8,476 nt of DNA from BTRF01 sp036986255. GTDB taxonomy: Bacteria; Patescibacteriota; WWE3; 9FT-COMBO-53-11. Below, in pieces: positions 1 through 6,430 of the stretch. The number at the start of each line of letters is the position of its first letter. Position 1 is the first letter of the stretch. The translations under genes were made by a program, and so were the position numbers. A model generated the notes under the pieces. The model was not told where the DNA came from, ran no database searches, and saw only the letters and a list, made by a program, of their open reading frames with translations. The stretch is from assembly GCA_036986255.1 (NCBI GenBank), contig BTRF01000027.1, positions 1-8,476 of the forward strand, written 5' to 3'.

Positions 1-284
1 CCCAACCCCTCCCCGCGATGAGCTCCCGCAATGAGTCCCGCAATATCCACAAACTCCACGGTAGCAGGTACCTTCCGGTAAGGACGCTGCCAATCCCGAT
101 TCTCCCCCACAATTCGGGCAAGGATATTAAGCCGGTCATCCGGAACCGGGACCACGCCTACGTTGGGCTTTATCGTCGTAAACGGGAAATCGGCCACCAA
201 GGCCTGCTGCTTCCTCAGAAGTGCATTAAAAAGCGTGGATTTTCCAACATTCGGCAGGCCTACTATCCCTACTTTAAGACTCAT
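1..284 (-). CDS. ychF: YchF/Obg-family ribosome-associated ATPase, N-terminal part (cut by window edge)
   Basis: I translated this from the minus strand; 94 complete codons are present and the gene runs off the left edge (YchF proteins are usually about 360 residues). The P-loop reads GLPNVGKST at residues 9-17. A switch-I-like ADFPFTTIKPNVG stretch lies at about 31-43, and the switch-II DIAGL motif at 80-84 is followed by a GEGLG stretch typical of YchF. Family knowledge: YchF is a TRAFAC-class P-loop protein that prefers ATP to GTP and binds ribosomes; it has been linked to stress responses. The residues that set nucleotide preference lie outside the window. The ATG shares an ATGA overlap with the rel stop codon, so the two are probably translated from one message (recJ-rel-ychF). 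No convincing Shine-Dalgarno precedes it, which fits coupled reinitiation. The assignment is secure from the N-terminal motifs alone. Confidence 0.95.
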   Translation of the reverse strand, partial: MSLKVGIVGLPNVGKSTLFNALLRKQQALVADFPFTTIKPNVGVVPVPDDRLNILARIVGENRDWQRPYRKVPATVEFVDIAGLIAGAHRGEGL

Positions 285-1687
285 CGTCTTCGAATTACTT
301 TACCAACCTGGTCGCGGGCGTGTCCGGTCTTTACAAACCTCAGCCAATCGGGAGAGGGCTTCTTCCCTTTAGTGGTCAAAATCCTCACTACCTCCCCAGT
401 CTTGAGCTGGTAGTCAAGAGAAACTATTCTTCCGTTAACCTCAGCTCCCGAACACTCATCGCCTACTCGCGAGTGGACGGCGTATGCAAAATCCACCGGC
501 GTGGCTCCCTTCGGCAACACTTTTACATCCCCTTTGGGAGTAAAGACAAAAACCTTATCGGGAAAGAGATCAAGCTCTTGTCCCTTTTCCCAAAGAACTA
601 AACTCCTGATCAAAGAGATATTCTCCCCTGAGGAGCCTTTCCCCTCCTTATAGAGGGGGTGGGCGGCTAAACCGTATTCGGCTACCTCATGCATGACCCT
701 CGTCCTAATCTGAATTTCCACAAGATGCCCGTCCACAGATAAAACTGTATGAAGGGACTGATAACCGTTAGGTTTAGGATGGGCGATGTAGTCATCAAAA
801 AGCTCGGGAATCTCCTTCCAAAAACTACGGGCGAGATCAAGCACTCGATAGCACTCCTCCACCGTACCTACCAAAACTCTCAACCCCAAAGCGTCGTACG
901 GTCTTCCCCCTGCCTTGGCTTTGTAACGAGGAAGCTTCCGGTAAACACTGTAATGGTGCTTCGTCCGACTGTGAATCCGAGCACTCACCCCTTCCTTCTT
1001 AACAGCCTTTCCGAGCTTCCCTCTCGCCTGCTCTACGACCAACTTCATTTTTTCACTCTCTTTCTGCACAAGCCGTCTAATCTCCCGGCATTCTTTCGGC
1101 TGAAGAATGCAAAAGGCGAGGTCCTCAAGCTCACCTTTAAAGTGATAGAGACCTATGATCGCCGCCAGCGGCGCCCAGATATCAAACACCCTTTGAGCGG
1201 CCGCTTTCCGTTTATCTTCAGGAATTACTGACGAAGTGCGCAAGTTATGAATCTTCTCCGCCAAGCGGATCGCCAAAACGCGGGGGTCGCGGACGGTAGC
1301 GAGAATAAGACGGCGCAGGTTCTCCAACCTGTTCGATCTGGATCTCCCTTCCCCGGAAACGCCTCGAATGCTCGCGGCTTTAACGGTAGTTAAGCCATCC
1401 ACCAAGGCGGCAATCTCCTCGCCAAACTCCTCGCCAAGCGCTCCCTTGCCCAAGTTACTTTTCTCCAGGACGTCATGGAGAAGCGCCGCCGCCAGCGTAG
1501 TTGAATCCGCTCTGATTGCCGTAAGTATCTCGGCCACCGCAAGAGGGTGCTGAATAAGATCCTCCCCACTAAGCCGTTTCTGCCCCAGATGGGCTACCTC
1601 GGCAAACCCGTAGGCCCTGCGAATGAGATTGAGATTCGGTTTCCGATCATACTCTTGATATTTCTTCAGAAGATCCTCTAAAGGCAT
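281..1687 (-). CDS. rel: RSH-family (p)ppGpp synthetase, short form with HD, synthetase and TGS domains
   Basis: This RelA/SpoT homologue transfers pyrophosphate from ATP to GDP or GTP to make the alarmone (p)ppGpp. An HD hydrolase domain spans about residues 25-170 (H47, H71-D72, E75, N148). The synthetase domain at about 235-345 has RTKHHYS at 241-247, D265 in YDALGLR, PKPNGYQSLHT at 304-314, and E324 in EIQIRT. A TGS domain spans about 377-437 and keeps the VHS histidine (H405) that contacts the tRNA end in ribosome-bound Rel. The protein stops at residue 468, soon after TGS, so the helical, zinc-finger and ACT regions of full-length (about 730-residue) enzymes are absent. K76 replaces the second residue of the hydrolase Glu-Asp pair, E144 replaces the metal-binding Asp, and LFDD replaces RFKD. 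It starts 12 bases after recJ and overlaps ychF by 4 bases. Family assignment is secure; hydrolase activity is doubtful. Confidence 0.95.
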   Translation of the reverse strand: MPLEDLLKKYQEYDRKPNLNLIRRAYGFAEVAHLGQKRLSGEDLIQHPLAVAEILTAIRADSTTLAAALLHDVLEKSNLGKGALGEEFGEEIAALVDGLTTVKAASIRGVSGEGRSRSNRLENLRRLILATVRDPRVLAIRLAEKIHNLRTSSVIPEDKRKAAAQRVFDIWAPLAAIIGLYHFKGELEDLAFCILQPKECREIRRLVQKESEKMKLVVEQARGKLGKAVKKEGVSARIHSRTKHHYSVYRKLPRYKAKAGGRPYDALGLRVLVGTVEECYRVLDLARSFWKEIPELFDDYIAHPKPNGYQSLHTVLSVDGHLVEIQIRTRVMHEVAEYGLAAHPLYKEGKGSSGENISLIRSLVLWEKGQELDLFPDKVFVFTPKGDVKVLPKGATPVDFAYAVHSRVGDECSGAEVNGRIVSLDYQLKTGEVVRILTTKGKKPSPDWLRFVKTGHARDQVGKVIRRR

Positions 1688-1699
1688 AGTAAGTTCACT

Positions 1700-3340
1700 C
1701 TAACGCAAAGCTCTTAAATCCCGAATCCTTAAAACAATCCTCTCCTTCCCACCCCACCTCTCAATCTGGGGGGTGTAAACAATTGAAATAGTATCACTTC
1801 GTCCAAAACCGCCTTTATCCCCACCCCCAAACCAAATCGCCTCCAGTCCGGGAGCCAAATTTAACTTAAGGTGCTGCTTGCTTCGGCCCACCGTCCTCTC
1901 GGAAAGAACCGTCACCCCCTTGGCCACAAAGAGAGGTTCGGGATTTCCGATTCCGTAGGGCTGGAGACTCTCCAATGCGTAAACCAGGTCGTAGCTCAAA
2001 CCCTCCAATGGAAGCTCTGCATCAATCTTTAAAACCGGGCGGGGGTCAAGGCGGGCTACGGTCTCCTCGGTCTCCTCGCGCAACTTAGCCACAAACTGCT
2101 CCAAATTTTCGTTCCGAATAGTAAACCCGGCCGCCGCCTCGTGTCCTCCCACATCCTCTAAAAGACCATCGTAATTCCGTAGAATCTCCACGATATTAAG
2201 ACCGTTAATCGAACGGGCGGAGCCTTTGGAAAACCCGTCGCCCCGAGCAATAACCACGGACGGGCGGCCAAACTCCTCCACCAGCTTCCCGGCTACCAAC
2301 CCAATTACACCTTCGTGCCAACTGTCATGATAAACCACAATCAGGCCCGCCTTCCCACCCACCAGCTTCTTAGCATGATCAAACATATCCAAGGTCAGAG
2401 CCTTTCTCTCGGTATTAGCAGAGTCCAATAGGTGAGCAAGCTCCCGAGCCTTGGTTAGATTAGGAGTACACAAAAGCCGCAGAGCCTCAATCCCATGCTT
2501 CATCCTCCCCACCGCATTAATTCGCGGACCCAAAACCCAGCCGGCGGCGTAACTGCCCAAGGAACCAAATTTGAGGCGAGATACCTCGGCCAGAGCCACC
2601 AATCCCGGCCTCTTAGCTTGGTTAAGAACCCTAAACCCGTGGGCCGCTAAGGACCGATTCGCCCCCAGCAAGGGCTGGAGGTCGGCTACCGTAGCAATCG
2701 CCACCAGATCCAGCCCGGCCATAAGCCGCTGACTGCCCCTCACCAGTTGACTAGCCAAAAGCCAGGCTACACCGGTTCCGCAAAGACGGGTGGTGTGAAC
2801 CGTCGCCAAAGCCGGGGGGAGAACTTTGGGCTTAACATGATGATCGGTAATAATTACCTCCACCCCCACAGAGTTGGCGAAGTGCACCGCCTCCCGGGCG
2901 GTGATCCCGGAATCAACGGTGATGATCAGCCGAGTCCCCTCCTCGGACAACTTTTTAATAGCGCTGACATTCAATCCGTATCCCTCCCCAAACCGATCGG
3001 GAATATAGGGAAGAACATTGGCCCCCAAGCCATAAAGGGCCTGCCACAAAAGGGCCGTGGCAGAGATACCATCCACATCGTAATCCCCCCAGATAGTAAT
3101 CTTCTCCCGCTCTTTGATCGCTTTCTTTACCCTTTTAACGGCCTTCGCCAACTGATTTAAATTGAGATCGGGGAAGTAACTAGCTAATTGGGTCACTAGA
3201 TGAGCCGGGTCAGGAGGGTTAAAGAAATCCTCCCGATCCTGAACTTTCCTATTTTCGAGGAGAAGATCAACTACCGATTCCACCGACGGCCGTCTGCTAC
3301 CTGCGAATCGTGGATTAAGAACGCACCACCGTTTGCTCAT
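1700..3340 (-). CDS. recJ: Single-stranded-DNA-specific 5'-3' exonuclease RecJ
   Basis: RecJ degrades single-stranded DNA from the 5' end in recombinational and mismatch repair. The DHH-superfamily motifs are present in order: GDYDVDG at 85-91, TVDSG at 142-146, the DHH triad at 166-168, and the metal-binding aspartate D220 in TVADLQPL. GPRINAVGRM at 271-280 is the usual RecJ linker motif. The DHHA1 domain carries EGVIGLVAGKL at 343-353, GSARS at 373-377 and GGHEAAAG at 398-405. A C-terminal OB-like region (about 435-546) follows. The length of 546 is normal for bacterial RecJ. The segment after DHH (about 169-186) is somewhat shorter than in E. coli RecJ. The ATG at 3340 has no Shine-Dalgarno but has an extended -10-like TGCTATTCT six bases upstream. 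recJ leads the recJ-rel-ychF unit; in Bacillus and relatives recJ also lies near relA and secDF. Confidence 0.96.
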   Translation of the reverse strand: MSKRWCVLNPRFAGSRRPSVESVVDLLLENRKVQDREDFFNPPDPAHLVTQLASYFPDLNLNQLAKAVKRVKKAIKEREKITIWGDYDVDGISATALLWQALYGLGANVLPYIPDRFGEGYGLNVSAIKKLSEEGTRLIITVDSGITAREAVHFANSVGVEVIITDHHVKPKVLPPALATVHTTRLCGTGVAWLLASQLVRGSQRLMAGLDLVAIATVADLQPLLGANRSLAAHGFRVLNQAKRPGLVALAEVSRLKFGSLGSYAAGWVLGPRINAVGRMKHGIEALRLLCTPNLTKARELAHLLDSANTERKALTLDMFDHAKKLVGGKAGLIVVYHDSWHEGVIGLVAGKLVEEFGRPSVVIARGDGFSKGSARSINGLNIVEILRNYDGLLEDVGGHEAAAGFTIRNENLEQFVAKLREETEETVARLDPRPVLKIDAELPLEGLSYDLVYALESLQPYGIGNPEPLFVAKGVTVLSERTVGRSKQHLKLNLAPGLEAIWFGGGDKGGFGRSDTISIVYTPQIERWGGKERIVLRIRDLRALR

Positions 3341-3355
3341 AAGAAAAGAATAGCA
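3341..3355 (-). promoter_or_regulatory. Putative leaderless promoter of recJ (extended -10)
   Basis: On the minus strand TGCTATTCT is followed by six bases (TTTCTT) and then the recJ ATG. TATTCT lies at 3352-3347 and the TGn extension just upstream at 3355-3353. A -10 this close puts the expected transcription start at or next to the A of the start codon. No good -35 hexamer is seen at 16-18 bases spacing; that position is occupied by the quasi-palindrome at 3363-3380. Confidence 0.5.
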
Positions 3356-3362
3356 CTCGAAC

Positions 3363-3380
3363 CTGCCTGACGGCAGTCAG
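3363..3380. repeat. Quasi-palindrome between divergent recJ and nucleotidyltransferase promoters
   Basis: CTGCCTGACGGCAGTCAG is an 18-base imperfect palindrome: seven of nine base pairs match around a centre at 3371/3372. It can also fold as a short hairpin, in two alternative ways: TGCC-TGAC-GGCA, or CTGAC-TGCC-GTCAG on the minus strand. Its centre lies about 20 bases upstream of both flanking -10 hexamers (3352-3347 on minus, 3394-3399 on plus), where both -35 elements would be expected. It may be an operator or a dispersed genomic palindrome; one copy cannot distinguish these. Confidence 0.5.
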
Positions 3381-3393
3381 AATTTTTATTAGG

Positions 3394-3404
3394 TAAAATG
3401 TGTT
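3394..3404 (+). promoter_or_regulatory. Putative leaderless promoter of the nucleotidyltransferase gene
   Basis: TAAAAT at 3394-3399 is one mismatch from the consensus -10 TATAAT and ends five bases before the ATG at 3405. That leaves no space for a Shine-Dalgarno sequence, and none is present, which fits a leaderless transcript starting at or beside the start codon. No TGn extension and no clear -35 are visible. Confidence 0.5.
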
Positions 3405-4103
3405 ATGGAAGCAATTATCCTCGCCGGGGGAGAAGGAAAAAGACTCCGGCCTCTTACCGATCATAAACCCAAACCAATGGTGGAGGTCCTAGGAAAGCCC
3501 ATCATCCTTCATCAAATTGAGCATCTCAAAAAATATGGGGTGAGGCAGTTCATAATCGCCTGCCGCTACAAATGGGAAGTCATCCGGAATTTCCTAGGAA
3601 ACGGCGAAGAATACGGCATTAAAGTAAAATACTGCGTTGAAAGCCAGCCGCTCGGGCGGGGCGGTGCAATTAAAAATGCCTACCGTGAAGTCACTGATCA
3701 GACCCGGCCAGTCATCGCCACTAATGGGGACAATGTCTTCGACGTAGATGTGAGTAAACTCCTCAAGCATCACATCAGTATGAACTCTCTCATGGCTATC
3801 ACTCTCGTACCCCTTAAAAGTCCTTACGGAATTGTCGAGATTGACGGCGGCCGGGTTAAAAATTTCAGGGAAAAGATTGTCCTCCCCCACTGGGTCAATG
3901 CAGGAATCTACATCCTCACTCCCCAAGCGATCAAGCACTTTCCAGAAAGGGGGGACCACGAAGACTCCACCTTCCCTAAATTCGCCCGAGAAGGGAGAAT
4001 CGCCGCCTACCTTCACAAGGGTTTCTGGAAGGGAATCGACAACCCCAAAGATCTCAGTGAAGCCGAAAAATTCCTTTCAGGCCCTTGCGGTCGGAAAGAT
4101 TAG
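3405..4103 (+). CDS. Sugar-1-phosphate nucleotidyltransferase (NDP-sugar pyrophosphorylase family)
   Basis: This enzyme couples a sugar-1-phosphate with an NTP to make an activated sugar, here probably for glycan or cell-surface synthesis (inference). The N-terminal signature AGGEGKRLRPLT at 7-18 continues into PKPM at 22-25 and GKP at 30-32, the NTP-binding loop. Other family motifs are LGRGGAIKNA at 83-92 (usually LGTGGA, so R85 is atypical), the metal-binding D109 in NGDN, and VNAGIYIL at 164-171. A late FWKGIDNP at 207-214 replaces the common WxDIGTP. At 232 residues it is a single-domain form resembling MurU, HddC or RmlA-like enzymes, with no left-handed beta-helix. Base and sugar specificity cannot be read from sequence. 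It is the only complete plus-strand gene. It is divergent from recJ, and its last 50 bases overlap the 3' end of secF on the opposite strand. Confidence 0.9.
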   Translation: MEAIILAGGEGKRLRPLTDHKPKPMVEVLGKPIILHQIEHLKKYGVRQFIIACRYKWEVIRNFLGNGEEYGIKVKYCVESQPLGRGGAIKNAYREVTDQTRPVIATNGDNVFDVDVSKLLKHHISMNSLMAITLVPLKSPYGIVEIDGGRVKNFREKIVLPHWVNAGIYILTPQAIKHFPERGDHEDSTFPKFAREGRIAAYLHKGFWKGIDNPKDLSEAEKFLSGPCGRKD

Positions 4104-4956
4104 ACCAAACCACCAAAAGCGGTGCGGCATTAAAGGTTGAGGAGTAAGTCCCCGAGATTGTTCCCACCAAAAGAGCAAGAACAAACCACTTCAGCGCCTC
4201 TCCTCCCAAAGCAAAAAGTGCCACGAGCATAAAGATAATCGTCAAAGAGTTGTTTAGAGAGCGGACCAGCGTCTCCCCCACGGCCTGATTAACCGCCCCC
4301 TCCAAATCAGAATTAGTCCTCCGACGGATCTCTCTAATCCGATCAAAAACTACAATTGTGTCATGGACGGAGAAGGAGAGGGTCGTTAAAACGGCCGTCA
4401 CGAAGAGCGTTCCTACCTCAACCCCCAAGAAATACCCCAGAATAGAAAAGACTCCCAGCAGAACCAGAGTGTCGTGCAGCATCGCCAAGATTGCCACTGC
4501 CCCAAAAGCAAAATTCCTAAACCGGTACGCCACATAGGCCAAAATCGCCAACATCGCTAAAGCAACCGCGGCCAGAGCTTTTCTAAGAAGCTCCCTGCCC
4601 AACCGCGGACCCAGAGTTTCAAACCGAATCTCCTCAAAGCTCCCTATCTTATCCTTCAGAGCGGTTACCAGCAACCCGTGCTGCTCGGTACTGAGTGGGA
4701 CCGTTCGGATAATAAACTGATTCTCACCGGAAACCTGTACTTCCGCCGAAAGTTCTTTCTCCTGAAAGACTTTCTCAATCACCTTTTCCAAGCCCTCCGA
4801 CTTCTCCCTCTCGGTCAAACCCACCTCCCACAGCGCCCCCCCGGTAAAGTCAATTGAAGGATTCAGCCCAAAGAAAACCAGAGAAAGAACTCCCGGCACA
4901 ATCGCTAAAGACGAGATGAGAAAATATAACCATTTGCGCCGCATAAAATTAATCAT
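4054..4956 (-). CDS. secF: Protein translocase subunit SecF
   Basis: SecF pairs with SecD in the membrane and uses the proton gradient to help pull exported proteins through SecYEG. I place the start at the ATG at 4956 (MINFMRRKWLYF), giving 300 residues. An upstream in-frame ATG at 5079 would lie inside secD and add an unrelated 41-residue extension. TM1 is at about 9-30, followed by the SecF signature GLNPSIDFTGG at 30-40, a small periplasmic domain (about 41-125) and five more hydrophobic segments from 127 to 285. HDTIVVFDRIRE at 198-209 corresponds to the conserved NDTVVVFDRIRE motif. D199 and R232 align with the proton-relay residues D213 and R247 of E. coli SecF. The start overlaps the secD stop by ATGA, so the two are translationally coupled. 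The last 16 residues are encoded in the region shared with the convergent nucleotidyltransferase gene. Confidence 0.95.
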   Translation of the reverse strand: MINFMRRKWLYFLISSLAIVPGVLSLVFFGLNPSIDFTGGALWEVGLTEREKSEGLEKVIEKVFQEKELSAEVQVSGENQFIIRTVPLSTEQHGLLVTALKDKIGSFEEIRFETLGPRLGRELLRKALAAVALAMLAILAYVAYRFRNFAFGAVAILAMLHDTLVLLGVFSILGYFLGVEVGTLFVTAVLTTLSFSVHDTIVVFDRIREIRRRTNSDLEGAVNQAVGETLVRSLNNSLTIIFMLVALFALGGEALKWFVLALLVGTISGTYSSTFNAAPLLVVWSNLSDRKGLKGIFRLH

Positions 4957-6218
4957 CGATAAAAAACCCTCACTAAGGTCCTGGTAACGAAGACTCCTGT
5001 AAACAGGGAGATTAGAACACCCAGCCCCAAGGTTAAGGCAAAACCGCGCACCACTCCCGAAGTAACCAAAAATGTCCAATTAAAGGGGTTGAAAAGGATA
5101 AAAACCGTCATTAGGGTGGCCAGATTAGCGTCACGAATCGAATCCCAAGCCCGCCCGAAACCAAGCTCCATGGATGTCTTCAAGTCCCGACCCCAGTGCC
5201 GCTCCTCCTTGATCCTTTCAAAGATGAGAATATTTGCATCCACCGCCATTCCCACAGAGAGGATAAAACCGGCAATCCCTGAAAGAGTAAGCGTCACCGG
5301 AATCAGCTTGTAAAGAGCTAAGGTCAGAATTCCATAGATGGTCAAGGCAATCGTAGCCAGGATGCCCAAACGGCCGTAATTTCCGATCATAAAAAATATT
5401 ACCAAAGCCAATCCTACGATCCCGGCCGCCACGCTCTTATCCAGGGCCTCTTGGCCTAAAGTAGGGCCAATCTGCCGCCGCTCTAAAACGGAAATGGGAG
5501 CGGGAAGAGCGCCGGCATTAAGCTGAGTGACAATCTGACGGGCTTCATCCAAAGTAAAACTGCCGGTTATCACGGCATTCCCTCCGGTGATCTTCTGTTG
5601 AACGACCGGAGCGGTAAGGAGGGCCTCGTCTAAAAATATTGCCAGCGGCTTGCCCACATTCCGGCCGGTAATCTCTGCAAACTTCTTCTCCCCTTCCGCT
5701 GAAAAAGTAAGAGCGATTTGGGGAGCACTGCTGGATTGATCAAAATCGACCGCAGCTCTCGATAGATCTTTACCCGTCAACCCGGTCTTCTTATCTAAAT
5801 TCTCCCCTTCCCTAAAATCCAATTGAGCGGTCTGGCCGATCAGGGCGAGAGCTTCTTCCGGAACCGTTACCCCGGGCAATTCCACCACCACTCGATACGA
5901 GTCGCCCAAGCGAGAGGTTTGGACCACCGGCTCGGCCACCCCCAAAAAATCTACCCTTCGCTCAATTACCGCTCGGACACTTTCCAGCGCCTGATCCCGA
6001 TCCTCCTCCGAAATCCCGGACATATCCGCCCCCAGAACAAGCTGCAGTCCTCCTTGAAGATCAAGTCCCTTCCGCAAAGAGAGATCGCGGGAAAACTGCT
6101 TCCCCAAGAGATTAAGATCCATTTTTGCCGGCCAAAATGATCCAGCTCCCGCAACGGAAGCGGCTAAAGCAGTCAAAGCTAAAATCAAGAACAGCAGGCG
6201 GCGGGGATTTAACTCCAT
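4953..6218 (-). CDS. secD: Protein translocase subunit SecD
   Basis: SecD is the larger half of the SecDF accessory complex. Residues 8-26 form TM1. The P1 region follows, with LRKGLDLQGGLQLVL at 48-62 and ERRVDFLGVAEPVV at 86-99. A P1-head portion runs to about 245, and five transmembrane helices occupy about 260-411. GMAVDANILIFERIKEE at 323-339 is the TM4 signature; D327 aligns with E. coli D519 and Thermus D340, used in proton transport. RAWDSIRDANLATL at 356-369 is also typical. At 421 residues it is shorter than E. coli SecD (about 615), because the periplasmic part is reduced. No yajC is seen. The ATG lies within the last bases of the AbrB-like gene (10-base overlap) and has no clear Shine-Dalgarno, so its translation probably depends on that gene. 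Confidence 0.96.
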   Translation of the reverse strand: MELNPRRLLFLILALTALAASVAGAGSFWPAKMDLNLLGKQFSRDLSLRKGLDLQGGLQLVLGADMSGISEEDRDQALESVRAVIERRVDFLGVAEPVVQTSRLGDSYRVVVELPGVTVPEEALALIGQTAQLDFREGENLDKKTGLTGKDLSRAAVDFDQSSSAPQIALTFSAEGEKKFAEITGRNVGKPLAIFLDEALLTAPVVQQKITGGNAVITGSFTLDEARQIVTQLNAGALPAPISVLERRQIGPTLGQEALDKSVAAGIVGLALVIFFMIGNYGRLGILATIALTIYGILTLALYKLIPVTLTLSGIAGFILSVGMAVDANILIFERIKEERHWGRDLKTSMELGFGRAWDSIRDANLATLMTVFILFNPFNWTFLVTSGVVRGFALTLGLGVLISLFTGVFVTRTLVRVFYR

Positions 6219-6397
6219 TCTCTTTTAGTACCTAAAGGAAGCTGGCGAGCCGAGGGAAACCGAAAGATGACTTCCCCTTTAACGTAGTTAACCTTAACCT
6301 CAACAGGATCGCCTACGCGAATATTTAATCTTTTCACTAACTCCGCCGGCAAAGTCACCGCCGCAGAGTTTCCAGTCCGGATAATTTTCTGTCCCAT
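6209..6397 (-). CDS. AbrB/MazE-type (SpoVT-AbrB domain) small DNA-binding protein
   Basis: The 62-residue product has a swapped-hairpin AbrB-type domain at about 3-46: KIIRTGNSAAVTLPAELVKRLNIRVGDPVEV, then a short beta strand GEVIFRF. The GNS-AVTLP pattern is characteristic of MazE- and AbrB-like DNA-binding proteins, which act as dimers as repressors or as antitoxins. No mazF/PIN-type toxin gene lies next to it; the next gene is secD, whose ATG falls inside its final codons (shared ATGGAGTTAA). It is therefore either a stand-alone regulator, possibly of its own secDF operon (inference), or an antitoxin remnant. The ATG is directly preceded by GGGAGG with no spacing, which is too close for a normal Shine-Dalgarno. 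TGCTATCAT sits further upstream. Confidence 0.85.
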   Translation of the reverse strand: MGQKIIRTGNSAAVTLPAELVKRLNIRVGDPVEVKVNYVKGEVIFRFPSARQLPLGTKREWS

Positions 6398-6414
6398 CCT
6401 CCCAAATGATAGCA
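6398..6414 (-). promoter_or_regulatory. Putative promoter of the abrB-like/secDF unit (extended -10)
   Basis: TGCTATCAT on the minus strand (TATCAT at 6411-6406, TGn just upstream) ends eight bases before the ATG at 6397. The space between holds TTGGGAGG, whose purine run abuts the ATG. Transcription starting 6-8 bases after the hexamer would give a leader of zero to two bases. No -35 match is visible. The gap to the upstream winged-helix gene is only 33 bases, so read-through from that gene is also possible. Confidence 0.4.
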
Positions 6415-6430
6415 GACTAACGAACGTCGG

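Noticed and set aside
749..1231. 160-codon plus-strand open frame opposite rel
   Set aside because: No family motifs are seen in its translation, and the opposite strand carries conserved RSH motifs throughout this interval.
3594..4016. 140-codon open frame antisense to the nucleotidyltransferase gene
   Set aside because: It lies entirely opposite a well-supported enzyme gene, has no recognisable domain and no start signal; it is a coding shadow.
4957..5079. Longer secF starting at the upstream ATG (5079)
   Set aside because: The extra 41 residues would overlap the conserved C-terminal transmembrane part of secD in another frame and resemble no SecF. The ATG at 4956 gives the usual N-terminus and an ATGA overlap.
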